Shown here: piece after piece, positions 17,549-26,605 of the stretch | Numbering within the stretch: position 1 is the stretch's first letter | Layout of the letters: the number at the start of each line of letters is the position of its first letter | NCBI GenBank assembly: GCA_965216535.1 | Contig: OZ244175.1 | Span: 1,240,001-1,304,000, forward strand | Direction of reading: 5' to 3' | Source of the DNA: Hoeflea_A sp965216535 | GTDB taxonomy: Bacteria; Pseudomonadota; Alphaproteobacteria; Rhizobiales; Rhizobiaceae | Length of the DNA stretch: 64,000 nt | The notes under the pieces: model-generated | What the model was told of the DNA's origin: nothing | The model's input: the letters and a program-made list of their open reading frames with translations, nothing else | Database searches by the model: none | Made by a program: the position numbers and the translations under genes

Positions 17549-20031
17549 TCCGGCACACCTGCCTTGCGGAGGTCTTCCAGAACGATATCGCGATAGTGCG
17601 GCGACAGCGTGCGCCAGGCGGTTCGAAATCTCGTCAAGGAGATCTCCGGACGCAGGGCGAGGGCTTCCGAAACGGTGGCTCGGGCCTCATCCTCCCGCTC
17701 CTGCCTTATCAGGACTGCGGCAAGAAGCAGGCGGGCTATCGCGGAAAGTGGCGGAAAGGTCTGTGCCTGACGGAGCAGCGTTTCAGCTTGCACGAAATCG
17801 AGGAGGAGGTAGAACGCCAGAGCCTTGACCAGCTGCTTGACCGGCAACAAGGGTCCTTTCGGGCTGAGCCGAAGCGAAATCTCGATGGCTGACAAGGCAG
17901 CGTCTGCCCGTTCTCCCCACAGCAAAGTCCCTGCAAGATTCAGATATCCCACAGTCGAACTTGGGTTCAGGGCAACGCACTTGTTTGCTTCTTCAATGGC
18001 CTGATCATACTTGCCCTGGAACGCATATATCCGGCTCAGCGCGATCCTTGCCACGCTGCTTCCCTCGTCCAGTTCGACCGCCCGATCAGCATGCCTATGA
18101 GCGTCTGTCATCAACTCGTCCAGGCGGTCCAGGTCGCCTTCGCCCATGAAGGTTCCGCGCAACTCGACCAGCGCCAATGATGCGTGGGCGGCGGCGAAGT
18201 CCGGCGACTTTTCAACCAGATCGGACAGCAAGGTGCGCGCCGTCTCTGTGTCCTCGGGGTTGAATTTGTACAGGTGCCACATCGCCTGTTGATAGGCATC
18301 CCAAAGGCTGACCTGACCACCCTTGCGTTTCGCCCTGTCGCGCTCGGTTATCTTCAGGCTGTCATCGATATTGGACGCGATCGCCGTGGCGATCTCATCC
18401 TGCAGTTCGAAAATGTCTTCGAGGTGTCGGTCGAACCGGTCAGCCCAGAGTTGTTTTCCGTCCTGCGCATCTACCAGTTGGGCCGTGACACGCACGCGAT
18501 CGCCGGCTTTGCGGACGACACCCTCAACAACGTAATGAACCCCGAGCTCTTTGCCGACCGTCTTGGCGTCGACAGTTCGACCCTTGTAGGAGAATGTCGA
18601 TCCGCGGGAAATCACCATGAGCCAGTCAACACGGGAAAGCGCCATGATGATTTCGTCTGTCACACCATCGGCAAAATACTCCTGCTCCGGTTCGCCACTC
18701 TGGTTTTCGAAGGCAAGCACGGCAATCGCCGGTTTCTCCGGTAGTCCGGGGTGTTGCGGAACTGGCGGCTCGGTCGGCTCCGCGGGTGGAAGTGCCGGCT
18801 TTGCCGCCTCGGGCGCGCCGTCAAGGGTGAATGCAGGGCCATGCTTCGGCCAGTCGACATCGTGAAGGATCAGATAATCCCGCAGCACGGAGGCGGCAAA
18901 AAGAAAGGCCATCCGCCGTTCCCGATCCGGCAGACGCTTTTGGGCAAAATTCAGACCCGCGGCAACCTGGGCGAGTTGAAACTGGCTTTCCATGTAGGAA
19001 AGGCGGTTGGCTTCATGCGTGTCGACCCAGTTGATAACCTCGGCACGAAGCGACTTCAGCAACTGCAGGATGCCGATATCGTCGCCGCGCACCCCTGTAT
19101 TGGCGCGGATGTGATCGAACGGGCAAAGATCGTTGAGGATCGACTGCCAATGGTCGGCGTTTGCCTGGCCACGCGCCGATAGCAGATAGGCGAGGGCGAA
19201 GTAGCCGTGGTCGAAAAACAGATACTGGCGGCCCTCGTAAAAGGCCAGGTCGATCATGTAAAAGTAGTCGCGTTCCGACCCGGTCTTGCTGACCAGAACA
19301 TTGTGGCCATGCAAATCGCCATGGATCTGGCCCAGCAAAGCCCTCAGCTTGAGCTTTTCAAAGCGTTCCGGTGAAGCCATCGCGAATGCCAGCGGGTTCG
19401 GATACCACACGCCCTCGAAGGTAAGACTGGGCTCGTTGGGTGACAGGCCGCAATCCTGCGCCAGGAAGTCATGCAACCGACTTTCTTCGGGGTCGAGCCG
19501 ATAGGTCAGCCAACTCTGCAGCAAGGTCTGCGGCAACAAAAGGCCTGGTGCGAGTTTCGCCGCGCGGTTCCAGTCCTCCAGAAGCGTGCGCGACAGCCGC
19601 TGGACGACGCCGATTTGGCGGTCGTGATCGCATTCGGACCATGGCACGGCGAATTCCAGTCCGCGGGCGGCGATGGTCGACAGGATGGCCAGGCTGTCAC
19701 CCTGGTGCGCGGTGTGAATGATGCGCGGCAGATGGCGGCGGGCGAAATCCGGTTCCGCTTCCTGCGCCTCGCGGTGGCGATCCGCTTCGGATTGTTCCTG
19801 GAGTGCCGCATCCGGGGCGGCATCCAGTTTGAGGATGGCCTGGCCGGCAAACTCCCGGCCGGTCACATCAGCCAGATAGACCATGGCGCCCGACTTTCCG
19901 CCGCTCAGTTGCCGGTTGAGATAGATTTCACTCTCGATGCCCCATTGTTCGCCGATGACCGGGCGCATGTCCGCATAGGCCTCAGGCCAGGGCAGCCCAT
20001 CTCCGGTCGCTTCTTCGTTCGGCTCATCCAT
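17545..20031 (-). CDS. Kinase-like (APH-fold) / TolB-like / TPR fusion protein
   Basis: This 828-residue cytoplasmic protein has three parts. Residues about 30-300 look like an aminoglycoside-phosphotransferase-type kinase: glycine-rich LSGGKSGAMVYLAD (42-55), Lys68, catalytic loop HGDLHGHN (237-244) and Asp261 in YMIDLAF; it may belong to the ternary-complex-associated (TCAD9-like) kinases. A proline-rich linker (about 408-432) leads to a TolB-like domain (433-555: PAIAVLAFENQSGEPEQEYF), as found in the C-terminal half of rhizobial class III adenylate cyclases. TPR-type helices follow to the end. I prefer the ATG at 20031; an in-frame TTG at 20145 has no ribosome site. No cyclase domain is present. 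The function is unknown. Confidence 0.8.
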   Translation of the reverse strand: MDEPNEEATGDGLPWPEAYADMRPVIGEQWGIESEIYLNRQLSGGKSGAMVYLADVTGREFAGQAILKLDAAPDAALQEQSEADRHREAQEAEPDFARRHLPRIIHTAHQGDSLAILSTIAARGLEFAVPWSECDHDRQIGVVQRLSRTLLEDWNRAAKLAPGLLLPQTLLQSWLTYRLDPEESRLHDFLAQDCGLSPNEPSLTFEGVWYPNPLAFAMASPERFEKLKLRALLGQIHGDLHGHNVLVSKTGSERDYFYMIDLAFYEGRQYLFFDHGYFALAYLLSARGQANADHWQSILNDLCPFDHIRANTGVRGDDIGILQLLKSLRAEVINWVDTHEANRLSYMESQFQLAQVAAGLNFAQKRLPDRERRMAFLFAASVLRDYLILHDVDWPKHGPAFTLDGAPEAAKPALPPAEPTEPPVPQHPGLPEKPAIAVLAFENQSGEPEQEYFADGVTDEIIMALSRVDWLMVISRGSTFSYKGRTVDAKTVGKELGVHYVVEGVVRKAGDRVRVTAQLVDAQDGKQLWADRFDRHLEDIFELQDEIATAIASNIDDSLKITERDRAKRKGGQVSLWDAYQQAMWHLYKFNPEDTETARTLLSDLVEKSPDFAAAHASLALVELRGTFMGEGDLDRLDELMTDAHRHADRAVELDEGSSVARIALSRIYAFQGKYDQAIEEANKCVALNPSSTVGYLNLAGTLLWGERADAALSAIEISLRLSPKGPLLPVKQLVKALAFYLLLDFVQAETLLRQAQTFPPLSAIARLLLAAVLIRQEREDEARATVSEALALRPEISLTRFRTAWRTLSPHYRDIVLEDLRKAGVPD

Positions 20032-20166
20032 GGGCCATGCATCCGCCTCTTTACGCGCCGCCGAATGCCCGGCGCGCCTGAGTTTGGCGGCAGAATCTGT
20101 CCGGGGGCCTAAAGGCACTTTGTCGGTCGTCGGCCGAATGGTCAATATGTGGAGGCTGGGCGTTTG

Positions 20167-20440
20167 CTAGATCAAAGGGCGATAAAATTTGGATCATTTG
20201 ATGGCTGCAGATCGGCTCCACTCGGCCAGGCGCGTCGCGCAGCGCGATGTGGTGCATCGGGCAAGCGATGCAACGCAGCCGATGGGCCGATATGCAGCCA
20301 CCCTTCGGGCCGGGCGCTTTTGGCCCCTGGCTTCGTTGGCTTGCACTTGTGGTAGGGTGGCACCACGGCCTGCAATCCGCCTAGCCAGAGACCAAAATCG
20401 CCACGGTCAAATGATGCAAACTTATCGCCCTTTGATCTAG
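20167..20440. mobile_element. MITE-like non-autonomous element with 19-bp terminal inverted repeats
   Basis: CTAGATCAAAGGGCGATAA at 20167-20185 is matched exactly by its reverse complement at 20422-20440. The similarity continues inward for about 18 more bases with one gap and few mismatches (ATCATTTGA on both sides). CTAG at each end could be part of the repeat or a 4-bp target duplication of the YTAR type used by IS5- and IS701-like elements. The 274-bp body has no convincing gene. It fills the gap between the kinase/TPR gene and the DUF1028 gene, and its right end supplies the latter's TAG stop (20437-20439). Confidence 0.7.
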
Positions 20441-21099
20441 TCGAGGATGCGTTCAGGGTTGGCTTCTGTGGGGACCTGCGTTGCCCAATGGGCGTAGTCG
20501 TCAGATTGGGAGCGTTTGTAGAGGTCCTCCAGCGCTTCGAGAGGGGCTTCGCCATAGTCGATGCGCAGTGTCAGAGGCGCCATAGCCGGAGCCACGATCA
20601 GCAGTGCGGCTGACTGCAGACCGCGCATGTCGCCTCCGGCTATCCGCGCTGCGTTGAGGGCCGACAGAAGCCGTTCGGCGAAAGGTTCATTCGACGCTTG
20701 ATAGGCAGAGACCATCGCGTCGATAACACTGGCACGGTCCAGCATGTTGCCGGCGGCGACACCGTTTTCGAACTCGATCCCTGCGCAGGCGGGCGTGTTT
20801 TCCTCACCTGTAAACACGGCCGAGGCGCCGCTGGTGTCCAAAGCCAGCAACTGCCGATAGCTTCGACCCCGATCACCGGAAGTAATGTCGGCGACAGCCG
20901 ACCCGGCGTTTCGGCCATTGCGCATGGCATCCAGAACCTGTTCGCCCCAAAGCGTGCTGGGCGCCGCGCCCTGGCTTGCGGAAAGGCCAGAATTGGCATG
21001 GCCACGCAAAACCCATCCGCCGACGCAGAGGCTCCCGGTGGCTGCAGCGCCACCGAGCAGTCCGGTTTGCGGATCCCTTGCCAGTATTGAAAACGTCAT
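20437..21099 (-). CDS. DUF1028 domain protein (Ntn-hydrolase-like)
   Basis: This 220-residue protein starts MTFSILARDPQTGLLGGAA, the hallmark of DUF1028 proteins, whose fold resembles N-terminal-nucleophile hydrolases. ASQGAAPSTLWGEQVLDAM and the ENTPACAGIEFENGVAAGNML region also fit. The ATG at 21099 lies six bases after AGGA; the ATG at 21105 is too close to it, and the frame further up runs through the operators. It is divergent from the peptide ABC operon, a frequent partner of DUF1028 genes, so a role in processing an imported peptide is likely but unproven. The TAG stop lies inside the terminal repeat of the MITE-like element, so the last residues may have been changed by the insertion. 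Confidence 0.85.
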   Translation of the reverse strand: MTFSILARDPQTGLLGGAAATGSLCVGGWVLRGHANSGLSASQGAAPSTLWGEQVLDAMRNGRNAGSAVADITSGDRGRSYRQLLALDTSGASAVFTGEENTPACAGIEFENGVAAGNMLDRASVIDAMVSAYQASNEPFAERLLSALNAARIAGGDMRGLQSAALLIVAPAMAPLTLRIDYGEAPLEALEDLYKRSQSDDYAHWATQVPTEANPERILD

Positions 21100-21121
21100 G
21101 TCCATTCCTGTTTTGGCGGCG

Positions 21122-21166
21122 AATTTATCATGAAAAATTGACCGCTGCAATTTATCATGATAAATT
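21122..21166. promoter_or_regulatory. Twin palindromic operators between the DUF1028 gene and the peptide ABC operon
   Basis: AATTTATCATGATAAATT at 21149-21166 is a perfect 18-bp palindrome. AATTTATCATGAAAAATT at 21122-21139 is the same site with one changed base. The centres are 27 bp apart and both lie in the 95-bp divergent promoter region, in sharp AT contrast to the flanks. The GntR-type regulator encoded at the end of the operon (26550-27338) is the natural candidate to bind here and control both directions. Confidence 0.72.
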
Positions 21167-21194
21167 CCTCTCAACGAGAACAGGGAGCATCATC

Positions 21195-22775
21195 ATGAAG
21201 TTATTGCATTGGACCCGTCGCGGACTGCTTGCGGTCTTCGGCGCGACTGTCGTTTCATTGGGCGTGGGTGGAGTTCCGGCGTCGGCTCAGACGCCGCCCG
21301 GAGTCCTGGTTGTCGGCCAGATCGCTGAGCCGAAATCGCTTGATCCGGCTGCCGTCACGGCGGTCAACGACTTCCGTATTCTGGTCAACCTTTATGAGGG
21401 GTTGACCCGCTACAAATCCGGCACTCTCGAGGTTGAGCCAGGGCTCGCCGAAAGCTGGACCATCAGCGACGATGGAACGGAATACACCTTCAAGCTGCGG
21501 CCGGGCGTCAAGTTCCACGACGGGACTGACCTCAATGCCGAGGCGGTGAAATTCAACTTCGACCGCATGCTCAAGGAAGATCATCCCTATCACGACACCG
21601 GCCCGTTCCCGCTGTCCTTCTTCTTCGGAGCGGTCGAGGATACGTCGGTGGTCGATGATCTGACCGTGAAGTTCAAACTCAACGCTCCCTATGCGCCGTT
21701 CCTGTCGAACCTGGCCTATCCGACCGGACTGATCGTTTCGCCGGCTGCGGTGATGCAACATGGCAAGGATTTCGGCCGGAATCCCGTTGGCTCCGGCCCA
21801 TTCAAGTTCGGCGAATGGAAGTCGAACGAGCGCGTGGTCGTTGGCCGTAACGACGATTACTGGGGTGAAAAGGCAGGCACGGAAGCGGTCGTGTTCCGCC
21901 CGATTACCGATGCCAACACCCGAGTTGCTGAAATGCTGGCCGGTGGTATCGACCTGATGGTCGAGGTGCCGCCGACCTCGCTGTCGCAGTTTCAGGGCAA
22001 TGAATTTTCCGTTGCCGAACAGGCCGGCCCGCACGTCTGGTTCCTGATTCTCAACCTCAAGGAAGGTCCGTTCGCCGACAAGCGGGTGCGTCAGGCGGCC
22101 AACTACGCCATCAACAAGAGCGCTATCGTCAACGATGTGCTCGAAGGTACAGCCGATGTCGCCGCTGGCCCGACGCCGCCGGCTTTCGCCTGGGCCTATA
22201 ACAGCGCGCTGGAACCCTATCCGTACGATCCCGAAAAGGCCAAGGCGCTGATAAAGGAAGCCGGTGCTGACGGTGCCGAGGTAACGTTCTTCGTCACGGA
22301 AGGCGGATCCGGCATGCTCGATCCTGTCGCCATGGGCACCGCCATTCAGGCTGATCTCGCGGCTGTAGGGCTTGACGCCAAAATCCAGACCTACGAGTGG
22401 AACACCTTCCTCGGTGAGGTCAATCCGGGCCTTGAAGGCAAAGCTGACATGGCTGAGATGGCCTGGATGACCAACGATCCCGACACCCTTCCTTACCTAG
22501 CGCTGCGCACCGCGGCGTGGCCGGACCAGGGCGGCTTCAACTCTGGGTACTACAGCAATCCCAAGGTCGACGAACTGCTCGAAGCTGCGCGCACGGCCAC
22601 CGACCAGGCAGAGCGTGCGCGGCTCTACAAGGAGATGCAGGAAATTGTCCAGGAGGACGCACCCTGGGTCTTTGTCGCAAACTGGAAGCAGAACGCTGTG
22701 ACCAACGACCGCGTGCAGAATTTCCGCCTGGAACCGTCGTTTCTGCTGCAGCTTGGCGGCGTGGTAAAGAACTAG
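21195..22775 (+). CDS. Peptide/nickel-type ABC transporter substrate-binding protein
   Basis: This 526-residue periplasmic protein has a Sec signal (MKLLHWTRRG then a hydrophobic core, cleavage near PASAQ at residue 32). The family-5 extracellular solute-binding fold is shown by LAESWTISDDGTEYTFKLRPGVKFHDG at about residues 85-111 and the NPVGSGPFKFGEWK signature near residue 196. It captures a peptide or peptide-like compound for the DppBC-DppDF-type importer downstream. The ATG at 21195 has GGGAG seven bases upstream; the frame further up runs through the operators and is not used. Confidence 0.9.
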   Translation: MKLLHWTRRGLLAVFGATVVSLGVGGVPASAQTPPGVLVVGQIAEPKSLDPAAVTAVNDFRILVNLYEGLTRYKSGTLEVEPGLAESWTISDDGTEYTFKLRPGVKFHDGTDLNAEAVKFNFDRMLKEDHPYHDTGPFPLSFFFGAVEDTSVVDDLTVKFKLNAPYAPFLSNLAYPTGLIVSPAAVMQHGKDFGRNPVGSGPFKFGEWKSNERVVVGRNDDYWGEKAGTEAVVFRPITDANTRVAEMLAGGIDLMVEVPPTSLSQFQGNEFSVAEQAGPHVWFLILNLKEGPFADKRVRQAANYAINKSAIVNDVLEGTADVAAGPTPPAFAWAYNSALEPYPYDPEKAKALIKEAGADGAEVTFFVTEGGSGMLDPVAMGTAIQADLAAVGLDAKIQTYEWNTFLGEVNPGLEGKADMAEMAWMTNDPDTLPYLALRTAAWPDQGGFNSGYYSNPKVDELLEAARTATDQAERARLYKEMQEIVQEDAPWVFVANWKQNAVTNDRVQNFRLEPSFLLQLGGVVKN

Positions 22776-22789
22776 GCAGATCAGACAAA

Positions 22790-22819
22790 GCAACGCGGCG
22801 GGCATGACCGGCGCGTTGC
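22790..22819 (+). promoter_or_regulatory. Intercistronic hairpin after the peptide-binding-protein gene
   Basis: GCAACGCG (22790-22797) pairs with CGCGTTGC (22812-22819) to give an 8-bp stem with a 14-base loop, 14 bases after the binding-protein stop and 26 bases before the permease start. There is no T-run. As in the TRAP operons, the position suggests a transcript-stabilising or attenuating structure that favours the binding protein over the membrane parts. Confidence 0.5.
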
Positions 22820-22845
22820 ACCCATTTGGCACGGGAGGCAGGTGA

Positions 22846-23793
22846 TTGGCGGGACTAATCCTGAAACGCCTGATTTCAGCAATCCCGGTGCTTCTCGGCA
22901 TCACCGTCATCGTTTTCCTCATCATGGCGATGATCCCCGGCGATCCGGCAACGGCGATCCTCGGGTCCTTCGCAACTCCAGAAAACGTCGAGAAACTCAA
23001 TCGAGACCTCGGTCTCGATGCCCCCCTGGTGCAGAGATATTTCATCTGGCTCGGCAACCTGCTGACCGGCGATCTGGGGCGCTCCTATTCGCTCAACCGA
23101 CCGGTGCTGGACGAAATCGCCGATCGCTTCGGCGCCACTTTGATCCTGGCGGGCGTGTCCTTCGTTCTGTGTTCCCTGCTTGGAATACTCGCAGGCGTGA
23201 TTTCAGCGGCCAGGCAATACAGGCTGGCTGACAAGGCCATCACCTTCGCGGTGCTGATCGGGATCTCCATTCCCTCGTTTTTCCTGGGCATGATGATGAT
23301 CCTGCTCTTTGCGGTGAAACTGCGCTGGCTGCCGGTTTCCGGCATGTATGCGATCTATGGCGGCGGCGATCTGCCGGACCTGCTGCGCCATCTCGTCATG
23401 CCGGCGCTGGCTCTGTCTGTGGTCGCAACCGGGGTGATCGCCCGACTGTCGCGCTCGGCCATGCTGGAAGTGCTACGGCAGGATTTCATCCGCACCGCTC
23501 GTGCCAAGGGTGTTCCTGAGCGCCGTGTCATCCTCGGCCACGCGCTGCGAGCAGCCATGGTCAGCACCATTCCGATCCTTGGCATTCAGGCCGGCTTTGT
23601 GCTCTCAGGGTCGGTCTATATCGAGATCGTGTTCCAGTGGCCGGGCATCGGCCGCATGTTGGTGGACGCCATCCTCAAGCGTGACATTTTGCTGGTGCAG
23701 GGCGGTGTGCTTGTCGTTGCCGCCTGCTACGTGCTGTTCAACATCATTGTTGACGTGGTGCAGAGCCTGCTCGATCCGAGGATCTGGACATGA
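22846..23793 (+). CDS. DppB-type ABC transporter permease
   Basis: This 315-residue inner-membrane protein has six predicted segments. Its N-terminus (LKRLISAIPVLLGITVIVF) and the loop MIPGDPA are typical of DppB/OppB permeases. The cytoplasmic coupling motif is RTARAKGVPERRVILGHALR near residue 215. It starts with TTG at 22846 after GGGAGGCAGG; no in-frame ATG fits. Its stop overlaps the next start (ATGA, 4 bp). It forms the channel with the permease half of the following fusion protein. Confidence 0.9.
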   Translation: MAGLILKRLISAIPVLLGITVIVFLIMAMIPGDPATAILGSFATPENVEKLNRDLGLDAPLVQRYFIWLGNLLTGDLGRSYSLNRPVLDEIADRFGATLILAGVSFVLCSLLGILAGVISAARQYRLADKAITFAVLIGISIPSFFLGMMMILLFAVKLRWLPVSGMYAIYGGGDLPDLLRHLVMPALALSVVATGVIARLSRSAMLEVLRQDFIRTARAKGVPERRVILGHALRAAMVSTIPILGIQAGFVLSGSVYIEIVFQWPGIGRMLVDAILKRDILLVQGGVLVVAACYVLFNIIVDVVQSLLDPRIWT

Positions 23794-25658
23794 GCACATT
23801 TCTGCGGCTGCTGATACGCAATCGACTGGCCGCCGCCGGTGGCTGTGTGCTTGCAGCCGTTGTCCTGCTGGCGCTGATGACGCCTCTTCTGCCGCTGCAA
23901 CCACCGAATGTCACCAACACGGCCGACCGCTTCATGCGGCCGTTTTCAGACGGCCACCTGCTCGGCACCGATCATCTGGGACGCGATCTGCTGTCGAGAC
24001 TTCTTTGGGGGACCCGGCTCAGCCTGTCCGTCGGGTTTTCAGCCGCCGTGCTGGCGGCGGCGATCGGATCGGCCATCGGCGTGATCGCCGGCTATTTCGG
24101 CGGTCGGACCGACAACATCATCATGCGTGGCGTCGACATGCTGATGGCGTTTCCCTACATCCTGCTGGCGCTGGCCATCGTGGCGGCCCTCGGACCCGGC
24201 CTGATGAATGCGCTGATCGCCGTTGCCGCGGTCAATATTCCCTTCTTCGCCCGCAACATTCGGGGTGTAACGGTAACGCTTGCCGGTCGTGAATTCGTTG
24301 ATGCGGCCCGCCTCGCCGGCATGGGGCATGTTCGCATCATGTTGAGCGAACTGGTTCCCAATGTAATCCCGGTGATCGTCATCGCCATGTCGACAACAAT
24401 CGGCTGGATGATTCTCGAAACTGCGGGCCTGTCATTCCTGGGGCTCGGCAGCCAGCCTCCGCAAGCGGACCTGGGTTCCATGCTGGGTGAGGCACGTTCG
24501 GCGCTGATCACCAGTCCGCACACGTCGGTGGTGCCCGGTCTGATGATCTTCGTCATTGTCGTCAGCATCAATCTCCTTGGTGACGGGATCCGCGATGCGC
24601 TCGATCCGCGCCTGCGCTCGGGCGCCTTGAGCCGGCCTTTGCCGGCGACGCCGGTGGAACGGCACGGGGAAATCCCGGCGGCGACGGATGACCTGCTGGC
24701 GATCCAAAACCTGCAAACGGAGTTCCGCGTCGGTGATCGGACCTACAGGGCTGTCAATGGCGTCAGCCTTGCCGTACGAGCGGGCGAATGTGTCGGGGTG
24801 ATCGGCGAATCCGGATCCGGAAAGTCGGTGACGGCTCTTGCCGTGATGGGCCTTGTCGCGGCCCCGCCTGGCATCATTACCGGTGGTGCCGTGCGCTTTC
24901 GTGGTGAGGACCTCGTCGGGGCGCCTTACGAAAAGCTGAGGCAAAAGCGCGGCGACCGGGTCGCCTATATCTTCCAGGATCCGCTATCGACACTGCATCC
25001 CCTCTACCGGATCGGCGAGCAGATCGCCGAAGCCATTCGTGTCCACCATCCGATCGGCCGGGACGAAGCGCGCAAGCGCGCAATCCAGCTGCTGAAGGAT
25101 GTGCGCATTCCCAATGCCGAAAGCCGTATCGACAATTATCCGCATGAACTGTCCGGCGGCATGCGCCAGCGGGTCGGCATCGCCATGGCTCTCGCAAACG
25201 AGCCCGATCTGATCATTGCCGACGAGCCGACGACGGCGCTCGATGTGACGGTCCAGGCGCAGATTCTGGGCTTGCTCGACGAGCTCCGCCGCGAACGACA
25301 ATTGGCCATTATCTTCATTACCCACGATTTTGGCGTGGTTGGCCAGCTCTGCGATCGACTGGCAGTCATGTATGCCGGGCGGATTGTCGAAGTCGGCCCC
25401 ACGACGGAAGTGCTCGCGGCACCGGCGCATCCCTATACGAAGCGGCTGATTGCCTGTGTGCCGGAACTCGGACAAGGTAGGCGACAGCTTGCGGCGATCC
25501 CCGGATTGCCGCCAATGGTCGACAGGTTGCCGGAAGGATGCGCCTTTGCGGCGCGTTGTGACAAGGCCAGCGACGATTGCCGGCGAGGCGATATTGTCCT
25601 GCAAGGCAGCGGGTCGCGCAGCGTGCGCTGTCTGCTGCCGGAGGAGGCCGTATCGTGA
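23790..25658 (+). CDS. Fused DppC permease and DppD ATP-binding protein
   Basis: This 622-residue protein joins two subunits normally made separately. Residues about 1-275 are a DppC-type permease (HLLGTDHLGRDLLSRL, FVDAARLAGMGHVRIML coupling loop). Residues about 300-620 are a DppD-type ATPase with Walker A GESGSGKSV, Q-loop QDPLSTLHPL, signature LSGGMRQRV, Walker B LIIADEPTTALD and the C-terminal oligopeptide-ABC cysteine region GCAFAARCDKASDDC. The junction RSGALSRPLPATPVERHG is a low-complexity linker. The frame is clean throughout, so it is a real fusion rather than a sequencing artefact. It overlaps both neighbours by 4 bp. Confidence 0.92.
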   Translation: MSTFLRLLIRNRLAAAGGCVLAAVVLLALMTPLLPLQPPNVTNTADRFMRPFSDGHLLGTDHLGRDLLSRLLWGTRLSLSVGFSAAVLAAAIGSAIGVIAGYFGGRTDNIIMRGVDMLMAFPYILLALAIVAALGPGLMNALIAVAAVNIPFFARNIRGVTVTLAGREFVDAARLAGMGHVRIMLSELVPNVIPVIVIAMSTTIGWMILETAGLSFLGLGSQPPQADLGSMLGEARSALITSPHTSVVPGLMIFVIVVSINLLGDGIRDALDPRLRSGALSRPLPATPVERHGEIPAATDDLLAIQNLQTEFRVGDRTYRAVNGVSLAVRAGECVGVIGESGSGKSVTALAVMGLVAAPPGIITGGAVRFRGEDLVGAPYEKLRQKRGDRVAYIFQDPLSTLHPLYRIGEQIAEAIRVHHPIGRDEARKRAIQLLKDVRIPNAESRIDNYPHELSGGMRQRVGIAMALANEPDLIIADEPTTALDVTVQAQILGLLDELRRERQLAIIFITHDFGVVGQLCDRLAVMYAGRIVEVGPTTEVLAAPAHPYTKRLIACVPELGQGRRQLAAIPGLPPMVDRLPEGCAFAARCDKASDDCRRGDIVLQGSGSRSVRCLLPEEAVS

Positions 25659-26605
25659 CAGCTTTGCAGGTTTGCGATCTCTGCAAGACGTTTCCCACAG
25701 GCCGCAGCTTGTTCGGACGCGCGGGCCCGGGTGTCAGGGCGGTGCGACCGGTTTCGTTTTCGGTTGCGGAAGGCGAAACGCTCGGGATCGTAGGTGAATC
25801 CGGTTGCGGAAAATCAACGCTTGCCCGCATGCTCGTCGGACTGCTGGCGCCCAGTTCAGGGGAGATCGAAATAGAGGGTCGTCGCCTCGACACCGCCGAT
25901 CCGGCAGCTTTCGGGCGCATGATCCAGTATGTGTTCCAGGATCCGATCAGCAGCCTCAATCCGCGCAAGTCGATCCGACAGATCCTGGAGGCGCCGCTCC
26001 GGCATCTGCATGGCATGGAGCGACATGAACGGGAGACCCGGATCGCGGAAATCCTGGCATCGGTCAATCTGCGGGAAGAATTTCTCGAACGCTACCCGCA
26101 TGAATTCTCCGGCGGGCAGGCGCAGCGCATCGGCATCGCTCGGGCTCTGGCCGCGGCACCGCGCATCATTGTGCTGGACGAACCGGTCTCGGCGCTCGAC
26201 GTTTCGGTGCAGGCGCAAGTGCTCAATCTGCTGGCTGATTTGCGGGCGTCTCGAAACCTGACCTATTTGTTCATCAGCCATGATCTGGCTGTCGTGGAGG
26301 CGGTGAGCGACCGTGTCGCTGTTCTCTACTTCGGCGCGATTGTGGAAATCGGCCCGGCGCAGGCCATTTTCAAGGCCCCGCGGCATCCCTATACAAAATT
26401 GTTGGCTCAAAGCGCACCGGCGGTTGGGCGACCACTGGCAGCCCCGGCTGATGGTGAGTTGCCGGATCCGCTCGACCCGCCGCCGGGATGCGCCTTTGCA
26501 GGGCGTTGCCCGAAAGCCACGGACCTGTGCCGCCGGGAGGAGCCGCGGCTTGAACGATTGGGAGAAGACCAACTTGCAGCCTGCCACCACCCGAACGAAT
26601 CCTGA
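25655..26605 (+). CDS. DppF-type ABC transporter ATP-binding protein
   Basis: This 316-residue ATPase has Walker A GESGCGKSTL near residue 48, Q-loop QDPISSLNPRKS, signature FSGGQAQRIGIARAL, Walker B IIVLDEPVSALDVS and a C-terminal PPGCAFAGRCPKATDLC motif typical of oligopeptide ATPases. The GTG at 25655 overlaps the previous stop (GTGA) and has GAGGAGG eight bases upstream; the longer frame to 25577 adds shadow sequence. It pairs with the ATPase half of the preceding fusion to drive peptide import. Confidence 0.92.
   Translation: MTALQVCDLCKTFPTGRSLFGRAGPGVRAVRPVSFSVAEGETLGIVGESGCGKSTLARMLVGLLAPSSGEIEIEGRRLDTADPAAFGRMIQYVFQDPISSLNPRKSIRQILEAPLRHLHGMERHERETRIAEILASVNLREEFLERYPHEFSGGQAQRIGIARALAAAPRIIVLDEPVSALDVSVQAQVLNLLADLRASRNLTYLFISHDLAVVEAVSDRVAVLYFGAIVEIGPAQAIFKAPRHPYTKLLAQSAPAVGRPLAAPADGELPDPLDPPPGCAFAGRCPKATDLCRREEPRLERLGEDQLAACHHPNES

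Noticed and set aside
20172..20555. Minus-strand frame of 127 codons across the MITE-like element
   Set aside because: It runs from the DUF1028 gene through the element in another frame; similar frames appear inside repeats and there is no ribosome site.
23790..25658. Possible sequencing error joining dppC and dppD
   Set aside because: The frame is continuous with a plausible linker and both domains are complete, so a real fusion is the better reading.
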